Assembly: GCF_002165135.1 (NCBI RefSeq)
Contig: NZ_NFZQ01000004.1
Span: forward strand, 62,001-126,000
Direction: 5' to 3'
From: Pseudomonas sp. SID14000
Lineage (GTDB): Bacteria; Pseudomonadota; Gammaproteobacteria; Pseudomonadales; Pseudomonadaceae
Length of the DNA: 64,000 bases
The position numbers were made by a program, and so were the translations under genes. Below are positions 55,297 through 64,000 of this stretch, one piece after another. The notes under the pieces were generated by a model. That model was not told where the DNA came from and did not search any database. It saw only the letters and a list, made by a program, of their open reading frames with translations. The stretch's first letter is position 1; every line of letters begins with the position of its first letter.

Positions 55297-55860
55297 ATGC
55301 GCTACACCAACGAACACAAGCAGCAAACCCGTGAGCGGCTGCTGGCCAGCAGCGGCGCCCTGGCCAAACGCGGGGGCTTTTCCAGTACCGGCGTGGCCGG
55401 GCTGATGAAGGCGATCGGCCTGACCGGTGGTGCCTTCTACAACCATTTCCCGTCCAAGGACGACCTGTTCACCGAGGTAGTGCGGCAGGAACTGTGCAAC
55501 AGCCCGCTGGCACGCCTGGCCAACCAGAAGGCCAGCCGCGAACGCCTGGGCCGTTGCCTGCAGCAGTACCTGAGCCTGGCCCACCTGCACAATGCCGAAG
55601 GCGGCTGCCCGCTGCCGCCATTGGGGGTGGAGATTGCCCGTGCCGAACCCCCGGTACGCGCAGTGGCCGAGCATTGGCTGGTGGAACTGCACCAGGCCTG
55701 GAGCGCCATCCTGGAGGACGACGAATTGGCCTGGGTGCTGATCAGCCAGTGCGTCGGCGCCTTGCTGGTCGGGCGCATGCTGGCCACTGAAAGCGTGCAG
55801 TCGCAGGTACTGGACGCCAGCCGCCACTTTGTCGAGAAGGCCCTGCATGAAGCGGATTAG
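55297..55860 (+). CDS. TetR-family repressor
   Basis: A 187-residue regulator with the TetR N-terminal HTH (RERLLASSGALAKRGGFSST, VAGLMKAIGLTGGAFYNHF) and a helical ligand-binding C-terminal domain. It is divergent from the SDR/isomerase operon with a palindrome in the shared 89-bp region, so local repression of both is likely. Its 3' end overlaps the next gene by 14 bp. Confidence 0.88.
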   Translation: MRYTNEHKQQTRERLLASSGALAKRGGFSSTGVAGLMKAIGLTGGAFYNHFPSKDDLFTEVVRQELCNSPLARLANQKASRERLGRCLQQYLSLAHLHNAEGGCPLPPLGVEIARAEPPVRAVAEHWLVELHQAWSAILEDDELAWVLISQCVGALLVGRMLATESVQSQVLDASRHFVEKALHEAD

Positions 55861-56440
55861 TCTACTGCTGGGGCTGCTGCTGAGCCTGCCTGCACTCGCC
55901 GAACAGGCTTGCCCACCAGGGCAGTACCAGGTGTGCCTGATGGGGTGTTTCTGTGCGCCCATCGACCCCGGGCAGGCCGGGCAGATTCTCAAGGACGTGG
56001 AAGTCCTGGCTTCGTCCAGCCTGACATACGCCTTGCACCAGGCCCGCGACGAAGCCACCGCCAGCGGCGTCGAGCCGATCCCGTTGCATATTCGTGCGCA
56101 ACTGGAACCCTGGTACGACTTTGCCGTGCTCGACGCAGCGCGCTTCCGGGTGGGTGACGAACAGCAGATGAGCGCGGCCAATGCGCTGCTGCAGAACCCC
56201 GACGTAAACGCCGTGACGCTGATCGACACGATCATCTTCCGCCGCCCCGCCGATGCCGAGGACAACGTGGCGTTGTGGGCACACGAGCTCAAGCACGTGC
56301 AGCAGTATCAGCAGCTGGGTGTGGAAGAGTTCGCCAGGCGCTACACGCGCAACTACGACGACCTGGAGGCGCCGGCCTACAAGATCGAGGCCGAGGTAAG
56401 CAAGGCGCTGCGCGAGCGCACTTCAGGGCAGGCAAGATAG
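55847..56440 (+). CDS. Exported DUF4157-like protein with HExxH motif
   Basis: A 197-residue protein from the ATG at 55847 (MKRISLLLGLLLSLPALAEQ) with a clear signal peptide. A cysteine-rich start to the mature part (CPPGQYQVCLMGCFCAP) is followed by a helical region and LWAHELKHVQQYQQLGVEEF, an HExxH zinc-protease-like motif as in DUF4157. The start lies inside the TetR gene, so translation may be coupled. The substrate is unknown. Confidence 0.75.
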   Translation: MKRISLLLGLLLSLPALAEQACPPGQYQVCLMGCFCAPIDPGQAGQILKDVEVLASSSLTYALHQARDEATASGVEPIPLHIRAQLEPWYDFAVLDAARFRVGDEQQMSAANALLQNPDVNAVTLIDTIIFRRPADAEDNVALWAHELKHVQQYQQLGVEEFARRYTRNYDDLEAPAYKIEAEVSKALRERTSGQAR

Positions 56441-56460
56441 CAACAGCGGCGCTTTACCCT

Positions 56461-56573
56461 GTGGGAGCGGCCTTGTGTCGCGAAAGGGTTGCGCAGCAGC
56501 CCCCGGAGTTCGGCGTGGGGCATATATTGCCGGGGCCGCTTTGCGGCCTTTCGCGACACAAGGCCGCTCCCAC
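56461..56573. repeat. REP-type inverted repeat with 27-bp perfect arms
   Basis: The arm at 56461-56487 (starting GTGGGAGCGGCCTTGTGTCG) is the exact reverse complement of 56547-56573. They flank 59 bp with a smaller hairpin (GGCCGC-TTT-GCGGCC). It lies between convergent genes and may also terminate both. Confidence 0.85.
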
Positions 56574-56578
56574 AACCG

Positions 56579-57568
56579 TTACGCCGCCGAAGCCTCTTCA
56601 GCCACCTGCTCACGGCTGGCATAACGCTGCGCCAACACCGCACAGACCATCAGCTGGACCTGGTGGAACAGCATCAGCGGCAGGATCATCGCGCCTATGC
56701 CACTGCCGACGAACAGCACCTGGGCCATCGGCACCCCGGTGGCCAGGCTCTTCTTCGAGCCGGCGAACAGGATGGTAATGCGGTCCTCCAGGTCAAAGCC
56801 CAGCAACTTGCCGAGCAACCGGGTACCGTACAGCACCACCGCCAGCAAGATCCCGCACACGGCAAACAATCCAGCCAGGTGCTGCGGCGATACCGTGTGC
56901 CACAACCCGGTGACCACCGCCTCGCTGAACGCGGTGTAGACCACCAGCAGGATCGAGCCCTGGTCCACCACCTTGAGCCAGCGCGCATTGCGCTTGACCC
57001 AGGCACCGATCCAGCGCCGGGCGATCTGCCCAGCCACGAACGGTACCAGCAGCTGCAGGGTAATCTTCAGCACTGCATCCAGGCCAGAACCGGTATCACC
57101 GCTGGCCCCCAGCAACATCATCACCAGTAACGGCGTGAGGAAGATGCCCAGCAGGCTGGATGCCGCCGCACTGCAAATGGCTGCTGGCACGTTACCACGC
57201 GCCAGCGAGGTGAAGGCGATGGCCGACTGCACGGTGGCCGGCAAGGCACACAGGTAGAGCACGCCCAGGTACAGCTCGTTGCCCACCAGCGGCACGAACA
57301 GCGGCTTGAACGCCAGACCCAGCAGCGGGAACAGCACGAAGGTGCAGGAGAACACCAGCAAGTGCAGGCGCCAGTGCCCGGCCCCGGCGATGATCGCCTC
57401 GCGTGAAAGCTTGGCGCCGTGCAGGAAGAACAGCAGGCCAATAGCCAGGTTGGTCAGCCAACCGAAATACACCGCGCCATCGCCCCAGCAAGGCAGCATG
57501 GTGGCAATCAGCACCACCCCGAGCAAGGCCAGGGTGAAATTGTCGAATAACATTCGCAAATACTTCAT
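56579..57568 (-). CDS. SBF-like bile acid:sodium symporter family protein
   Basis: A 329-residue membrane protein with about ten helices from the ATG at 57568 (MKYLRMLFDNFTLALLGVVL). Family features include FFLHGAKLSREAIIAG, ALPATVQSAIAFTSLARGNV, and FAGSKKSLATGVPMAQVLF in the second half. Transport of an organic anion with sodium is the family activity; the substrate is not predictable. An in-frame extension to 57646 is not hydrophobic and lacks support. Confidence 0.88.
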   Translation of the reverse strand: MKYLRMLFDNFTLALLGVVLIATMLPCWGDGAVYFGWLTNLAIGLLFFLHGAKLSREAIIAGAGHWRLHLLVFSCTFVLFPLLGLAFKPLFVPLVGNELYLGVLYLCALPATVQSAIAFTSLARGNVPAAICSAAASSLLGIFLTPLLVMMLLGASGDTGSGLDAVLKITLQLLVPFVAGQIARRWIGAWVKRNARWLKVVDQGSILLVVYTAFSEAVVTGLWHTVSPQHLAGLFAVCGILLAVVLYGTRLLGKLLGFDLEDRITILFAGSKKSLATGVPMAQVLFVGSGIGAMILPLMLFHQVQLMVCAVLAQRYASREQVAEEASAA

Positions 57569-57687
57569 CACAGTTTCCGTCTTGTCATTGTGCAAGGGCA
57601 GACGATAAGGTCCTCGGCTTTTCGCCGCTAACGCCGGAACCCCCACCGGTATCGCTCAACGGACATGCCCCAGTAAAGGACCCGCCC

Positions 57688-58827
57688 ATGATCCTCTCTC
57701 GCCTGGCTGCACTGGCAGCCGTCACCCTCATCCTGGGCCACAGTGCCGCCCAGGCCGACGACCAGTTGCAGGCCAAGGTCGACCAGATCATCCGCCCGTT
57801 GATGCAGGAGCAAGGCATCAGCGGCATGGCGGTGGCGATCTACGCTCGAAACTACGCGCATTACTTCAGCTATGGCGTGGCCAGCAAGGCCGACAATGTG
57901 CCGGTCAGCCGCGACACGCTGTTCGAGATCGGTTCGCTTAGCAAGACTTACACCGCCACCCTGGTCGCACTGGCCAGTGCCGAAGGCAAACTGGACCTCA
58001 ATGACCCGGCCAAGCGCTATCACCCGGCCCTTGCCGGCACGCCCATCGGCGACGCGAGCGTGCTGGAGCTGGGTGCCTACAGTGCCGACTGCCTGCCGTT
58101 GCAGTTCCCGGATGCAGTGCAGACGCCGCAGCAGGTGGTCGATTTCTTCCGTCACTGGCAGCCCCGCGCCAAACCTGGCACCCAGCGCTGCTACTCGAAC
58201 CCCAGCCTGGGCTTGTTCGGTGACCTGGCCGCCCGCGCGCAGCATCAGCCGTTTTCCACGTTGATGAGCGAGGGGCTGCTGGCAAAAATGGGCCTGGAAA
58301 ACACCTATCTGCACGTCCCGGCCAGCGCCCAGGGGCTTTATGCCCAAGGCTACGACGGTGCCGACAAACCGGTGCGTGTCGGCCCCGGCCCTTACGCCGA
58401 CGAAGCCTATGGCATCAAGACAAGCGCCAGCGACCTGCTGCGCTATGTGCGTCTGCACATGCAGCCGGAGGGCCTGCCTCCCGCGCTGGTGCAAGCCACC
58501 GCCATTACCCAGCAGGGCTACTTCCAGGTCGGCGCCATGACCCAGGGCCTGGGCTGGGAGCGTTACCCCTACCCAGTCACGCTGGGCACACTGGTCGATG
58601 GCAACAGCCCACGGCTTATCCGTGAACCGGTGGCAACCACGCGCTTGCAACCAGCCCTGCCCGCGCTGCCGGCAGCTTGGTACAACAAGACCGGCTCGAC
58701 CAATGGTTTCGGCGCCTACGCCGCATTCGTGCCCGCCGAACAACTGGCCGTGGTGTTGCTGGCCAACCGAAATTACCCGAATGAAGCCAGGGTGCACGCA
58801 GCCTTCGACATTCTGTCCGGGCTGTAG
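57688..58827 (+). CDS. ampC: Class C beta-lactamase (AmpC)
   Basis: Periplasmic serine beta-lactamase, 379 residues. A signal peptide (SRLAALAAVTLILGHSAAQA) is followed by the active-site SLSK (S83 nucleophile, K86), YSN (from Y169) and KTG (from K334, in NKTGSTNGFGAY), precursor numbering. Length and motifs match chromosomal AmpC of Pseudomonas. No AmpR gene is adjacent, so regulation by the classic divergent regulator is not evident here. Confidence 0.93.
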   Translation: MILSRLAALAAVTLILGHSAAQADDQLQAKVDQIIRPLMQEQGISGMAVAIYARNYAHYFSYGVASKADNVPVSRDTLFEIGSLSKTYTATLVALASAEGKLDLNDPAKRYHPALAGTPIGDASVLELGAYSADCLPLQFPDAVQTPQQVVDFFRHWQPRAKPGTQRCYSNPSLGLFGDLAARAQHQPFSTLMSEGLLAKMGLENTYLHVPASAQGLYAQGYDGADKPVRVGPGPYADEAYGIKTSASDLLRYVRLHMQPEGLPPALVQATAITQQGYFQVGAMTQGLGWERYPYPVTLGTLVDGNSPRLIREPVATTRLQPALPALPAAWYNKTGSTNGFGAYAAFVPAEQLAVVLLANRNYPNEARVHAAFDILSGL

Positions 58828-59131
58828 TGCCGGCAGCGATTGTCGAACAAAACGACAGGATGTAGTGAGCATAAATTTTCACTACAAAGTGGTTGACGCC
58901 GTTCATCGCCCTTGGGCATGATGAAGTCGTCTCCCCGATCGGGAGCGGTGGCAAGGGTGTTCCAGGCGGCCTGCGCGGTAACGCAGGCCGTCCGTGGAGA
59001 GGGAAACTGTCCAAAAGGCAGCGTGAGAAAGCCCCTGTTGCGATGCTGCTGTAGCAGCGTTGGTAGTGCGCTACACCGTGATAGCGCCAACTGTGAAAAA
59101 TCACCTACGAATGGGTAATGGGGGCTTTATG
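58828..59131. other. Intergenic stretch, 304 bp
   Basis: No gene is seen. It contains a hairpin GGCCTGCG-CGGTAA-CGCAGGCC (58968-58989), possibly the ampC terminator or a leader element of the following gene. Confidence 0.4.
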
Positions 59132-59461
59132 ATGAACTTGAACGACAATCCGACTATCGACCAATTGGCTCAGCTGTTCGCCGTACGCAAGGACAGCCTT
59201 GACGACCACCTGCTGTGGGTCAGCCAGTCCGGTGAAGTGCGCCTCGACCGCTTGCCACCGAACACCGTCGAAGATGAATTCGAAGAGCACCTGCCCAGCA
59301 TGCGTGCACGCTTCAAGGTCTACCGCCGTGGCCAAGGCTATGTCGGCAAGAAGGCCGCCGCCGACACCGAGTTCGTTGGCCGCGTCCTGCAGACCCTGCA
59401 ACAAGAATGGCCCGCTGCCCGTGAGCAGCAGGCAGTCAAGGTGATCGAACCGCTCAACTGA
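59132..59461 (+). CDS. Conserved small protein, 109 residues
   Basis: Starts MNLNDNPTIDQLAQLFAVRK at 59132 (an ATG directly precedes it) with GGGGG upstream. The sequence is acidic and helical with a short beta segment (HLLWVSQSGEVRLDRLP), and has no export signal. A strong terminator follows directly. No function is recognised. Confidence 0.72.
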   Translation: MNLNDNPTIDQLAQLFAVRKDSLDDHLLWVSQSGEVRLDRLPPNTVEDEFEEHLPSMRARFKVYRRGQGYVGKKAAADTEFVGRVLQTLQQEWPAAREQQAVKVIEPLN

Positions 59462-59480
59462 GGGTTCCCACCCTTACCTG

Positions 59481-59508
59481 AGCCCGGCCCGCATAGGCCG
59501 GGCTTTTT
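59481..59508 (+). terminator. Rho-independent terminator
   Basis: AGCCCGGCC-CGCATA-GGCCGGGCT followed by TTTT, 20 bp after the stop of the preceding gene. It also abuts the 3' end of the convergent gene. Confidence 0.9.
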
Positions 59509-59819
59509 CATGCCTGGCGCCGCTGGCTGCGGGGTTCCGGCAGCGGCAAGGCGCCGGTTGCCAGCGCCCGGGCGCGGTCAACCCCCCACACCAGGGCGCG
59601 TGTCATGGTCTCGCCTGGCCGTGCAGGGTAATACTCCTCCAGCAATGCCCGCCCATCTCGGGCATACAGCCCCAGGAACAGTTGAGTCGCACCCAGGCGC
59701 GACAAACGTACCTGCACATCCAGCGTGGTGCCGTCACTGAGTGCTTCGTCGTGGCAGCGGCTGTGCAACTGGGCGTCGGCCCACTGCCAATAGGTCTCTT
59801 CCCTGACTCGCATGAGCAT
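59508..59819 (-). CDS. Conserved hypothetical protein, 103 residues
   Basis: From the ATG at 59819, with GGAGG 5 nt upstream (MLMRVREETYWQWADAQLHS). It has an alpha/beta pattern (TTLDVQVRLSRLGATQLFLG) and a helix ending PLPEPRSQRRQA. No membrane segment or known motif. Convergent with the gene ending at 59461. Confidence 0.65.
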   Translation of the reverse strand: MLMRVREETYWQWADAQLHSRCHDEALSDGTTLDVQVRLSRLGATQLFLGLYARDGRALLEEYYPARPGETMTRALVWGVDRARALATGALPLPEPRSQRRQA

Positions 59820-59917
59820 TCAATCCTCCGTTGCTGGAATGCCGCGTCAGAAAACCACAGCCGTGACCATCCGGCGAGCGCTACCCGGCAATACCATGAG
59901 GCGGATCAAGAAACAGC

Positions 59918-59945
59918 AATAAAAACCCCGCCATTCGGCGGGGTT
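59918..59945 (-). terminator. Rho-independent terminator
   Basis: On the minus strand AACCCCGCC-GAAT-GGCGGGGTT followed by further T residues, just after the stop of the 62-residue gene. Confidence 0.85.
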
Positions 59946-59959
59946 GTGCTGGAGCGGGA

Positions 59960-60148
59960 TCACTTCTTCAGCGGAACCCGCGGCATGAAGCGGCCTTTTT
60001 TGCTGCGCTGCAGGTGTGCAGGCTGGAGCTGTTCGGAATCATCCAGCGTCATGTGGGCGAAGCCCAGGCGGAATACCGCCTGGCCGCAACGCACCTGGCT
60101 GTTGATCGGGAACGCGTCGTTCAGGTCTTCGAAAAAGGATTCGCTCAT
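59960..60148 (-). CDS. Small conserved protein, 62 residues
   Basis: Reads MSESFFEDLNDAFPINSQVR, then CGQAVFRLGFAHMTLDDSEQ and a basic tail (RSKKGRFMPRVPLKK). A purine-rich GGGAGA lies upstream and a strong terminator directly downstream, which supports a real monocistronic gene. Function unknown. Confidence 0.65.
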   Translation of the reverse strand: MSESFFEDLNDAFPINSQVRCGQAVFRLGFAHMTLDDSEQLQPAHLQRSKKGRFMPRVPLKK

Positions 60149-60286
60149 GCCCTGTCTCCCTCCAGTGGCGGACGCGCCGGCAACCAGAACAGTTGCCTAG
60201 CTAAACGCGACCAGTGAAAGTGAGACTAGCTGGTCATTTGCAGACCGCCCAGGCTGAAGCCTTGGAACCGACCAGCGGCAGACGCT

Positions 60287-60607
60287 CTACTTCAGGCGCA
60301 CCGCCGTGCCGGTAGCAAATACCACGACCATGCCGCCCTGTACGGACGGCATGCTGATCTCGAAATCCACCCCCACTACCGCATCGGCTTGCAACTGGCG
60401 TGCCCGCGCCTTCAATTCCTCGGTGGCCTGTTCCCGAGCTTCGCGCAGTGCGCTTTCCAGGGTTTGCGAACGGCCACCGAAGAAGTCGCGAAAACGTGCA
60501 AAGAAATCGCGCACGAAGTTGATACCCTGCACCGATTCGGAGCTGACCACGCCCAGGTATTCGGCAATCGGGCGGCCTTCAAGCTGGCTGGTGGTGGAAA
60601 TAATCAT
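60287..60607 (-). CDS. YbjQ/UPF0145 family protein
   Basis: A 106-residue protein from the ATG at 60607 (MIISTTSQLEGRPIAEYLGV) with the family pattern ESALREAREQATEELKARAR and ADAVVGVDFEISMPS. Proteins of this dodecin-like fold form pentamers and may bind metals; the role is unknown. An in-frame start at 60622 is also possible. Confidence 0.88.
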   Translation of the reverse strand: MIISTTSQLEGRPIAEYLGVVSSESVQGINFVRDFFARFRDFFGGRSQTLESALREAREQATEELKARARQLQADAVVGVDFEISMPSVQGGMVVVFATGTAVRLK

Positions 60608-60694
60608 GGGGGTGCGCTCCATTGGCCTGGCAAAAGAGGCCGATTCTAACAGAGCGCAGGTCCCCCGGCAGGTGCGCTCCTACAAGGCAGCGGA

Positions 60695-61579
60695 TTACGC
60701 GCTGACCGCGCGCAGCCGTTGGCCAATGCGGGCGCCGAACACGTTGACCAGCAACCCGGCCATCACCAGCAATGCGCCCCAGCCCTGGGTCGCGGTCAAA
60801 CGCTCGCCCAGCAACAACGCCGACGAACTCAGGCCAATCACTGGCACCAGCAGCGAGAACGGCGCCACCTTGCCGGCCGGGTGGCGCGACAGCAGCTTGC
60901 TCCACAGGCTGTAGCCGAGCATGGTGGCGACAAACGCCAGGTAGGCCAGGGCCAATACCGAACTCCAGCTGATGTTGGCCAGGGCATGGCCAATGCGCTC
61001 CGGCCCTTCCAGCCACCAGGATAATGCCAGGAACGGCAATGGCGGGATCAGACCACCCCAGATCACCAGCGCCACCAGGTCAACCGAACCAAAGCGCCGG
61101 GTAATGATGTTGCCCAAGCCCCACATGGCGCCACCACACAGGGTCAGCACCAGCGCCAGCATCGGTACATGGCCGCCGTCTTCGCTGCCGATAAGTGCCA
61201 GGCCGCTGGCCGCCACCAGCAGCCCCAGCACGCTGGCCAGGCGCAGTCGCTCACCGAGGAACAGCGCGGCGAAGCCGAGGGTGAAGAACGCCTGCGACTG
61301 CAGAATCAGTGAGGCCAACCCTGGCGGCATGCCGCTGTACATGGCCTGGAAAAGGAAAGCGAACTGACCCAACGAAATGGTCGCACCATAGGCGATCAGC
61401 CAGCGCCAGGGCAGCTTGGGCCGCTTGATCAGCAAGATCGCCGGAAACGCCACCAACAAGAAGCGCAATGCCCCAAGCAACATCGGCGGCAAGCCATCGA
61501 GGCCAACCTTGATGACTACGAAGTTGACTCCCCAGGCGACAATTACCACCAGCGCGGTGAGCAGGTCCTTGAGTGGCAT
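60695..61579 (-). CDS. EamA/DMT-family transporter
   Basis: A 294-residue inner-membrane protein with ten helices in two EamA repeats, starting MPLKDLLTALVVIVAWGVNF at 61579, with AAGGAAG upstream. The repeat signature AWGVNFVVIKVGLDGLPPM and its second-half counterpart ILVNVFGAR near the end are visible. Likely exports amino acids or other small metabolites. Divergent from the NCS1 permease gene. Confidence 0.88.
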   Translation of the reverse strand: MPLKDLLTALVVIVAWGVNFVVIKVGLDGLPPMLLGALRFLLVAFPAILLIKRPKLPWRWLIAYGATISLGQFAFLFQAMYSGMPPGLASLILQSQAFFTLGFAALFLGERLRLASVLGLLVAASGLALIGSEDGGHVPMLALVLTLCGGAMWGLGNIITRRFGSVDLVALVIWGGLIPPLPFLALSWWLEGPERIGHALANISWSSVLALAYLAFVATMLGYSLWSKLLSRHPAGKVAPFSLLVPVIGLSSSALLLGERLTATQGWGALLVMAGLLVNVFGARIGQRLRAVSA

Positions 61580-61815
61580 TGCAGCTTCCTTCTTCAGGTT
61601 CTCTAGACATATTTCGTTACAGCATAAAGTTAATCCGTTACCAGGGACCAGCACAGTTGCGGCCCATCATTGCGCAACAGCGCTACTGTTTCACTCGCAA
61701 GGCACGGCTTGACCTGACTTGTATATACATGCTCACATGATGAAGAGGTCATCCGCCTCGCGTCCCCGCCGATGACTGACTCGCTTACACAAGAACAATG
61801 AAGCGGAGCCACTGA

Positions 61816-63213
61816 ATGCCCAGCAAACCCGTACTCGAGCGGCGCTCGATCGACTACATACCCGAGACTGAACGCCATGGACGCGTGTACAGTCAGTTCA
61901 CCCTCTGGCTTGGGGCCAACTTGCAGATCACTGCAATCGTGACCGGCGCCCTGGCCGTGGTGCTCGGTGGCGACGTGTTCTGGTCGCTGATCGGCCTGCT
62001 GCTCGGTCAAGTGATCGGCGGCGCGGTCATGGCCCTCCATGCCGCTCAGGGCCCTCGCCTGGGGCTGCCGCAGATGATTTCCAGCCGCGTGCAGTTCGGG
62101 GTCTACGGCGCGGCCATACCGATGGTGCTGGTATGCCTGATGTACCTGGGCTTCACCGCCACCGGCACGGTGCTCTCCGGACAGGCGATCGGCCAATTGC
62201 TCGACGTCAGCGACAGCACGGGTATCCTGATATTCGCCAGCATAATCGTGCTCGCCACCCTGGCCGGATATCGGGTGATCCACTGGATCGGCCGAATCGC
62301 CAGCGTGCTGGGCATCATTGCCTTCGTCTACCTGTTCAGTCGCATCATGATGCTGGCCGACATCGGGCAGTTACTCGACAACCGCCACTTCAGTTGGGCA
62401 TCGTTCCTGCTCGCCGTATCGCTGGCTGCGTCCTGGCAGATCGCCTTCGGCCCCTATGTGGCCGACTACTCGCGCTATCTGCCAAGCAGTACATCGCCAG
62501 TCAAGACCTTCCTCGCCGCAGGCCTGGGCTCGGTGATCGGCGCCCAGGCATCAATGATCCTCGGGGTGTTCGCCGCCGCTATCGCCGGTGCCCAGTTCTC
62601 CGGTCGCGAAGTGGCCTACATCGTCGGCCTGGGTGGCGCCGGTAGCACCGCAGCACTGCTGTATTTCTGCATCGCCTTTGGCAAGGTGACGATCTCGACG
62701 CTGAACTCTTATGGCAGCTTCATGTGCATTGCAACCATCATCAGCGGCTTCCGCGGCCACCTGGCGATCAGCCGTGCCCAGCGCCTGCTGTTCGTACTGG
62801 GCATCGTCGGCGCCGCGACCCTGGTGGCCTTGCTTGGCCAGCATTCGTTTCTCAGTGCGTTCAAGTCGTTCATCCTGTTCCTGCTGACGTTCTTCGTGCC
62901 GTGGAGCGCGGTCAACCTGGTCGACTACTACTTCATCACCAAGGAGCGTTACGACATACCCGCCCTCGCCGACCCGCAGGGCCGATACGGCCGCTGGAAC
63001 TGGCCAGGAATCATCGTCTACACCGTGGGCGTGCTGATACAGATGCCGTTCATCGACACCAAACTGTACACAGGGCCGCTGGTCGCGCACCTGGGCGGTG
63101 TGGATGTCTCGTGGCTAATCGGCCTGGTAGTGCCGAGCGTGCTGTACTACTGGGTGGCACGGCAGCGGGCGCAAGAGGCACCGGCAGCGATGATCGTGCC
63201 TGACGCACACTGA
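61816..63213 (+). CDS. NCS1-type purine/cytosine permease
   Basis: A 465-residue permease with about 12 helices. NCS1 features: ERHGRVYSQFTLWLGANLQI at the N-terminus, GPRLGLPQMISSRVQFGVYG, and the WQIAFGPYVADYSRYLP block. It probably imports a nucleobase, hydantoin or related N-heterocycle by cation symport. The oxidoreductase gene downstream on the same strand (328 bp away) may act on the imported compound, but this is only context. Confidence 0.88.
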   Translation: MPSKPVLERRSIDYIPETERHGRVYSQFTLWLGANLQITAIVTGALAVVLGGDVFWSLIGLLLGQVIGGAVMALHAAQGPRLGLPQMISSRVQFGVYGAAIPMVLVCLMYLGFTATGTVLSGQAIGQLLDVSDSTGILIFASIIVLATLAGYRVIHWIGRIASVLGIIAFVYLFSRIMMLADIGQLLDNRHFSWASFLLAVSLAASWQIAFGPYVADYSRYLPSSTSPVKTFLAAGLGSVIGAQASMILGVFAAAIAGAQFSGREVAYIVGLGGAGSTAALLYFCIAFGKVTISTLNSYGSFMCIATIISGFRGHLAISRAQRLLFVLGIVGAATLVALLGQHSFLSAFKSFILFLLTFFVPWSAVNLVDYYFITKERYDIPALADPQGRYGRWNWPGIIVYTVGVLIQMPFIDTKLYTGPLVAHLGGVDVSWLIGLVVPSVLYYWVARQRAQEAPAAMIVPDAH

Positions 63214-63540
63214 GTCCTCTCGCCATCAACGTAGAAACATCTCGCCCTTGCGCCGCGAACGCGGTGCGAGGGAAGGACGGCACTCGCACCGAACATCAAC
63301 GACGATAGTCCGGCGCCACCCGCTCCAGTATCCGCAACAACACCGCCACGCCAGTTGCACTGCATCCGGGTCAGCCCGCTCGCCCTGTTTCAACCCCCAC
63401 CCGGCTCATTGAACTGCCGCTCGTCATGCCCTCGCCGTGAAGATGAGAGAACCCAGACCAGTAAAAAAACAGTTTGATTTTTTACTTAGACTGAACTTTC
63501 ATAGCCAAAAGAATAACGACAGCGCACCGGAGCCGCCTGT
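63214..63540 (+). other. Intergenic region with stem-loop, 327 bp
   Basis: A 13-bp stem with two G-T pairs (63245-63257 with 63260-63272, CCCTTGCGCCGCG and CGCGGTGCGAGGG) follows the permease stop and is likely its terminator, although no T run follows. The AT-rich part near 63460-63500 probably holds the promoter of the next gene. Confidence 0.45.
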
Positions 63541-64000
63541 ATGCAGACCGCCTTCCCTCACCTGTTCGAAGCCTTGCAGATCCGCGGCAAACGCTTGAAA
63601 AACCGCATCATGTCCACCGGTCACGACACCTGCCTGCCTACCGACAACCTGGTCAACGACAAGCTCATCGCCTACCAGCGCGCCCGCGCCGCCGGTGGCG
63701 TCGGCCTGATCGTGCTGCAGGTGGCCGGGGTGCATGACAGCGCCCGCTATACCTCGCATGTGCTGATGGCCACCGACGATGCCTGCATCGACGGCTACCG
63801 CCAGCTTGCCGAGGCCTGCCATGAGCACGGCACCGTGGTGCTGTCGCAACTGTTCCACCCCGGGCGAGAAATCATGGAGTCGGCGGACGGCTTGCTGGCG
63901 GTGGCCTACTCGGCGTCCTCGGTGCCTAATGAACGCTTCCGGGTGATGCCGCGCGCGCTGGACCAGGCGATGATCGACGAAATCGTCCAGGGCTACGCCA
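63541..64000 (+). CDS. Old-yellow-enzyme-type NADH:flavin oxidoreductase, 5' part
   Basis: The first 153 codons of an FMN-dependent TIM-barrel oxidoreductase: FPHLFEALQIRGKRLKNRIM, AYQRARAAGGVGLIVLQVAG, and VVLSQLFHPGREIM (strand with the Q-L-x-H-x-G/R motif). The ATG at 63541 has CGGAG 8 nt upstream. The frame runs off the window. The start resembles the 2,4-dienoyl-CoA reductase/trimethylamine dehydrogenase-like branch, so the missing part may include an iron-sulphur cluster and a second flavin domain. The substrate is unknown. Confidence 0.82.
   Translation, partial: MQTAFPHLFEALQIRGKRLKNRIMSTGHDTCLPTDNLVNDKLIAYQRARAAGGVGLIVLQVAGVHDSARYTSHVLMATDDACIDGYRQLAEACHEHGTVVLSQLFHPGREIMESADGLLAVAYSASSVPNERFRVMPRALDQAMIDEIVQGYA

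Overview
The window is chromosomal DNA of a Pseudomonas, most likely of the P. putida group. The evidence is the high-GC core genes and their order: glnS-cysS, ppiB-lpxH, tamA-tamB, xthA, an ECF sigma/anti-sigma pair of PrtI/PrtR type and a class C beta-lactamase. REP-type hairpins typical of this group lie between many of the genes. Nothing was searched; all family names come from motifs and recalled family knowledge.

Layout. (1) 1-6.7 kb is core: cysS (3' end outside the window), glnS, ppiB, lpxH, a winged-helix protein, small membrane and secreted proteins and a Mor-like regulator. (2) 6.7-15.3 kb is a gene-poor, decayed accessory stretch, mostly minus strand. It holds phage-like fragments, an orphan Xre/MbcA-type antitoxin, a holin-like protein, small hydrophilic proteins and several broken genes. 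(3) 15.3-29 kb carries a PAS histidine kinase divergent from a very large cyclic beta-1,2-glucan synthase, then a Crp/Fnr-type regulator and stress-type genes (SYLF protein with an in-frame stop, CsbD, a frameshifted unknown). (4) 29.4-33.7 kb is a mobile-element graveyard: an IS110-type remnant inside a UvrD-like helicase remnant, itself fused by deletion to an OLD-type ATPase remnant (a ruined Gabija-like pair), then an intact TnpS/TnpT-type cointegrate-resolution module as in Tn4651, and an unknown 309-residue protein. (5) 34.0-39.8 kb is an AT-rich Tn7-like transposition operon, tnsA-tnsB-tnsC-tniQ. The tniQ frame ends just after a run of nine T, and the -1 frame is open from before that run for another 577 codons of TnsD-like sequence. 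(6) 40-64 kb returns to core-like content: two DUF2589 proteins, tamBA, an acetyltransferase, xthA, anti-sigma/ECF sigma divergent from a catalase-like protein plus cytochrome b561, an MFS transporter, a cupin regulator, an isomerase/SDR operon with a divergent TetR, an SBF transporter, AmpC, small conserved proteins, EamA and NCS1 transporters and the start of an old-yellow-enzyme-type oxidoreductase.

How it fits together. Regions 2-5 look like a hot spot that has repeatedly received and lost DNA between conserved flanks (about 6.1 kb and 40.0 kb). The most interesting signal is the apparent TniQ/TnsD product split by a T9 tract in an otherwise intact Tn7-like operon: TnsA nuclease residues, a DD35E TnsB and a Walker A/B TnsC are all present. 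It could be a programmed or transcriptional frameshift giving a short TniQ and a long target-selector protein, or a homopolymer mutation or sequencing error. Further signals are the Gabija-like remnant, the orphan TnpS/TnpT module and a pair of matched divergent ECF promoters (GGAATA-N16-GTC on both strands).
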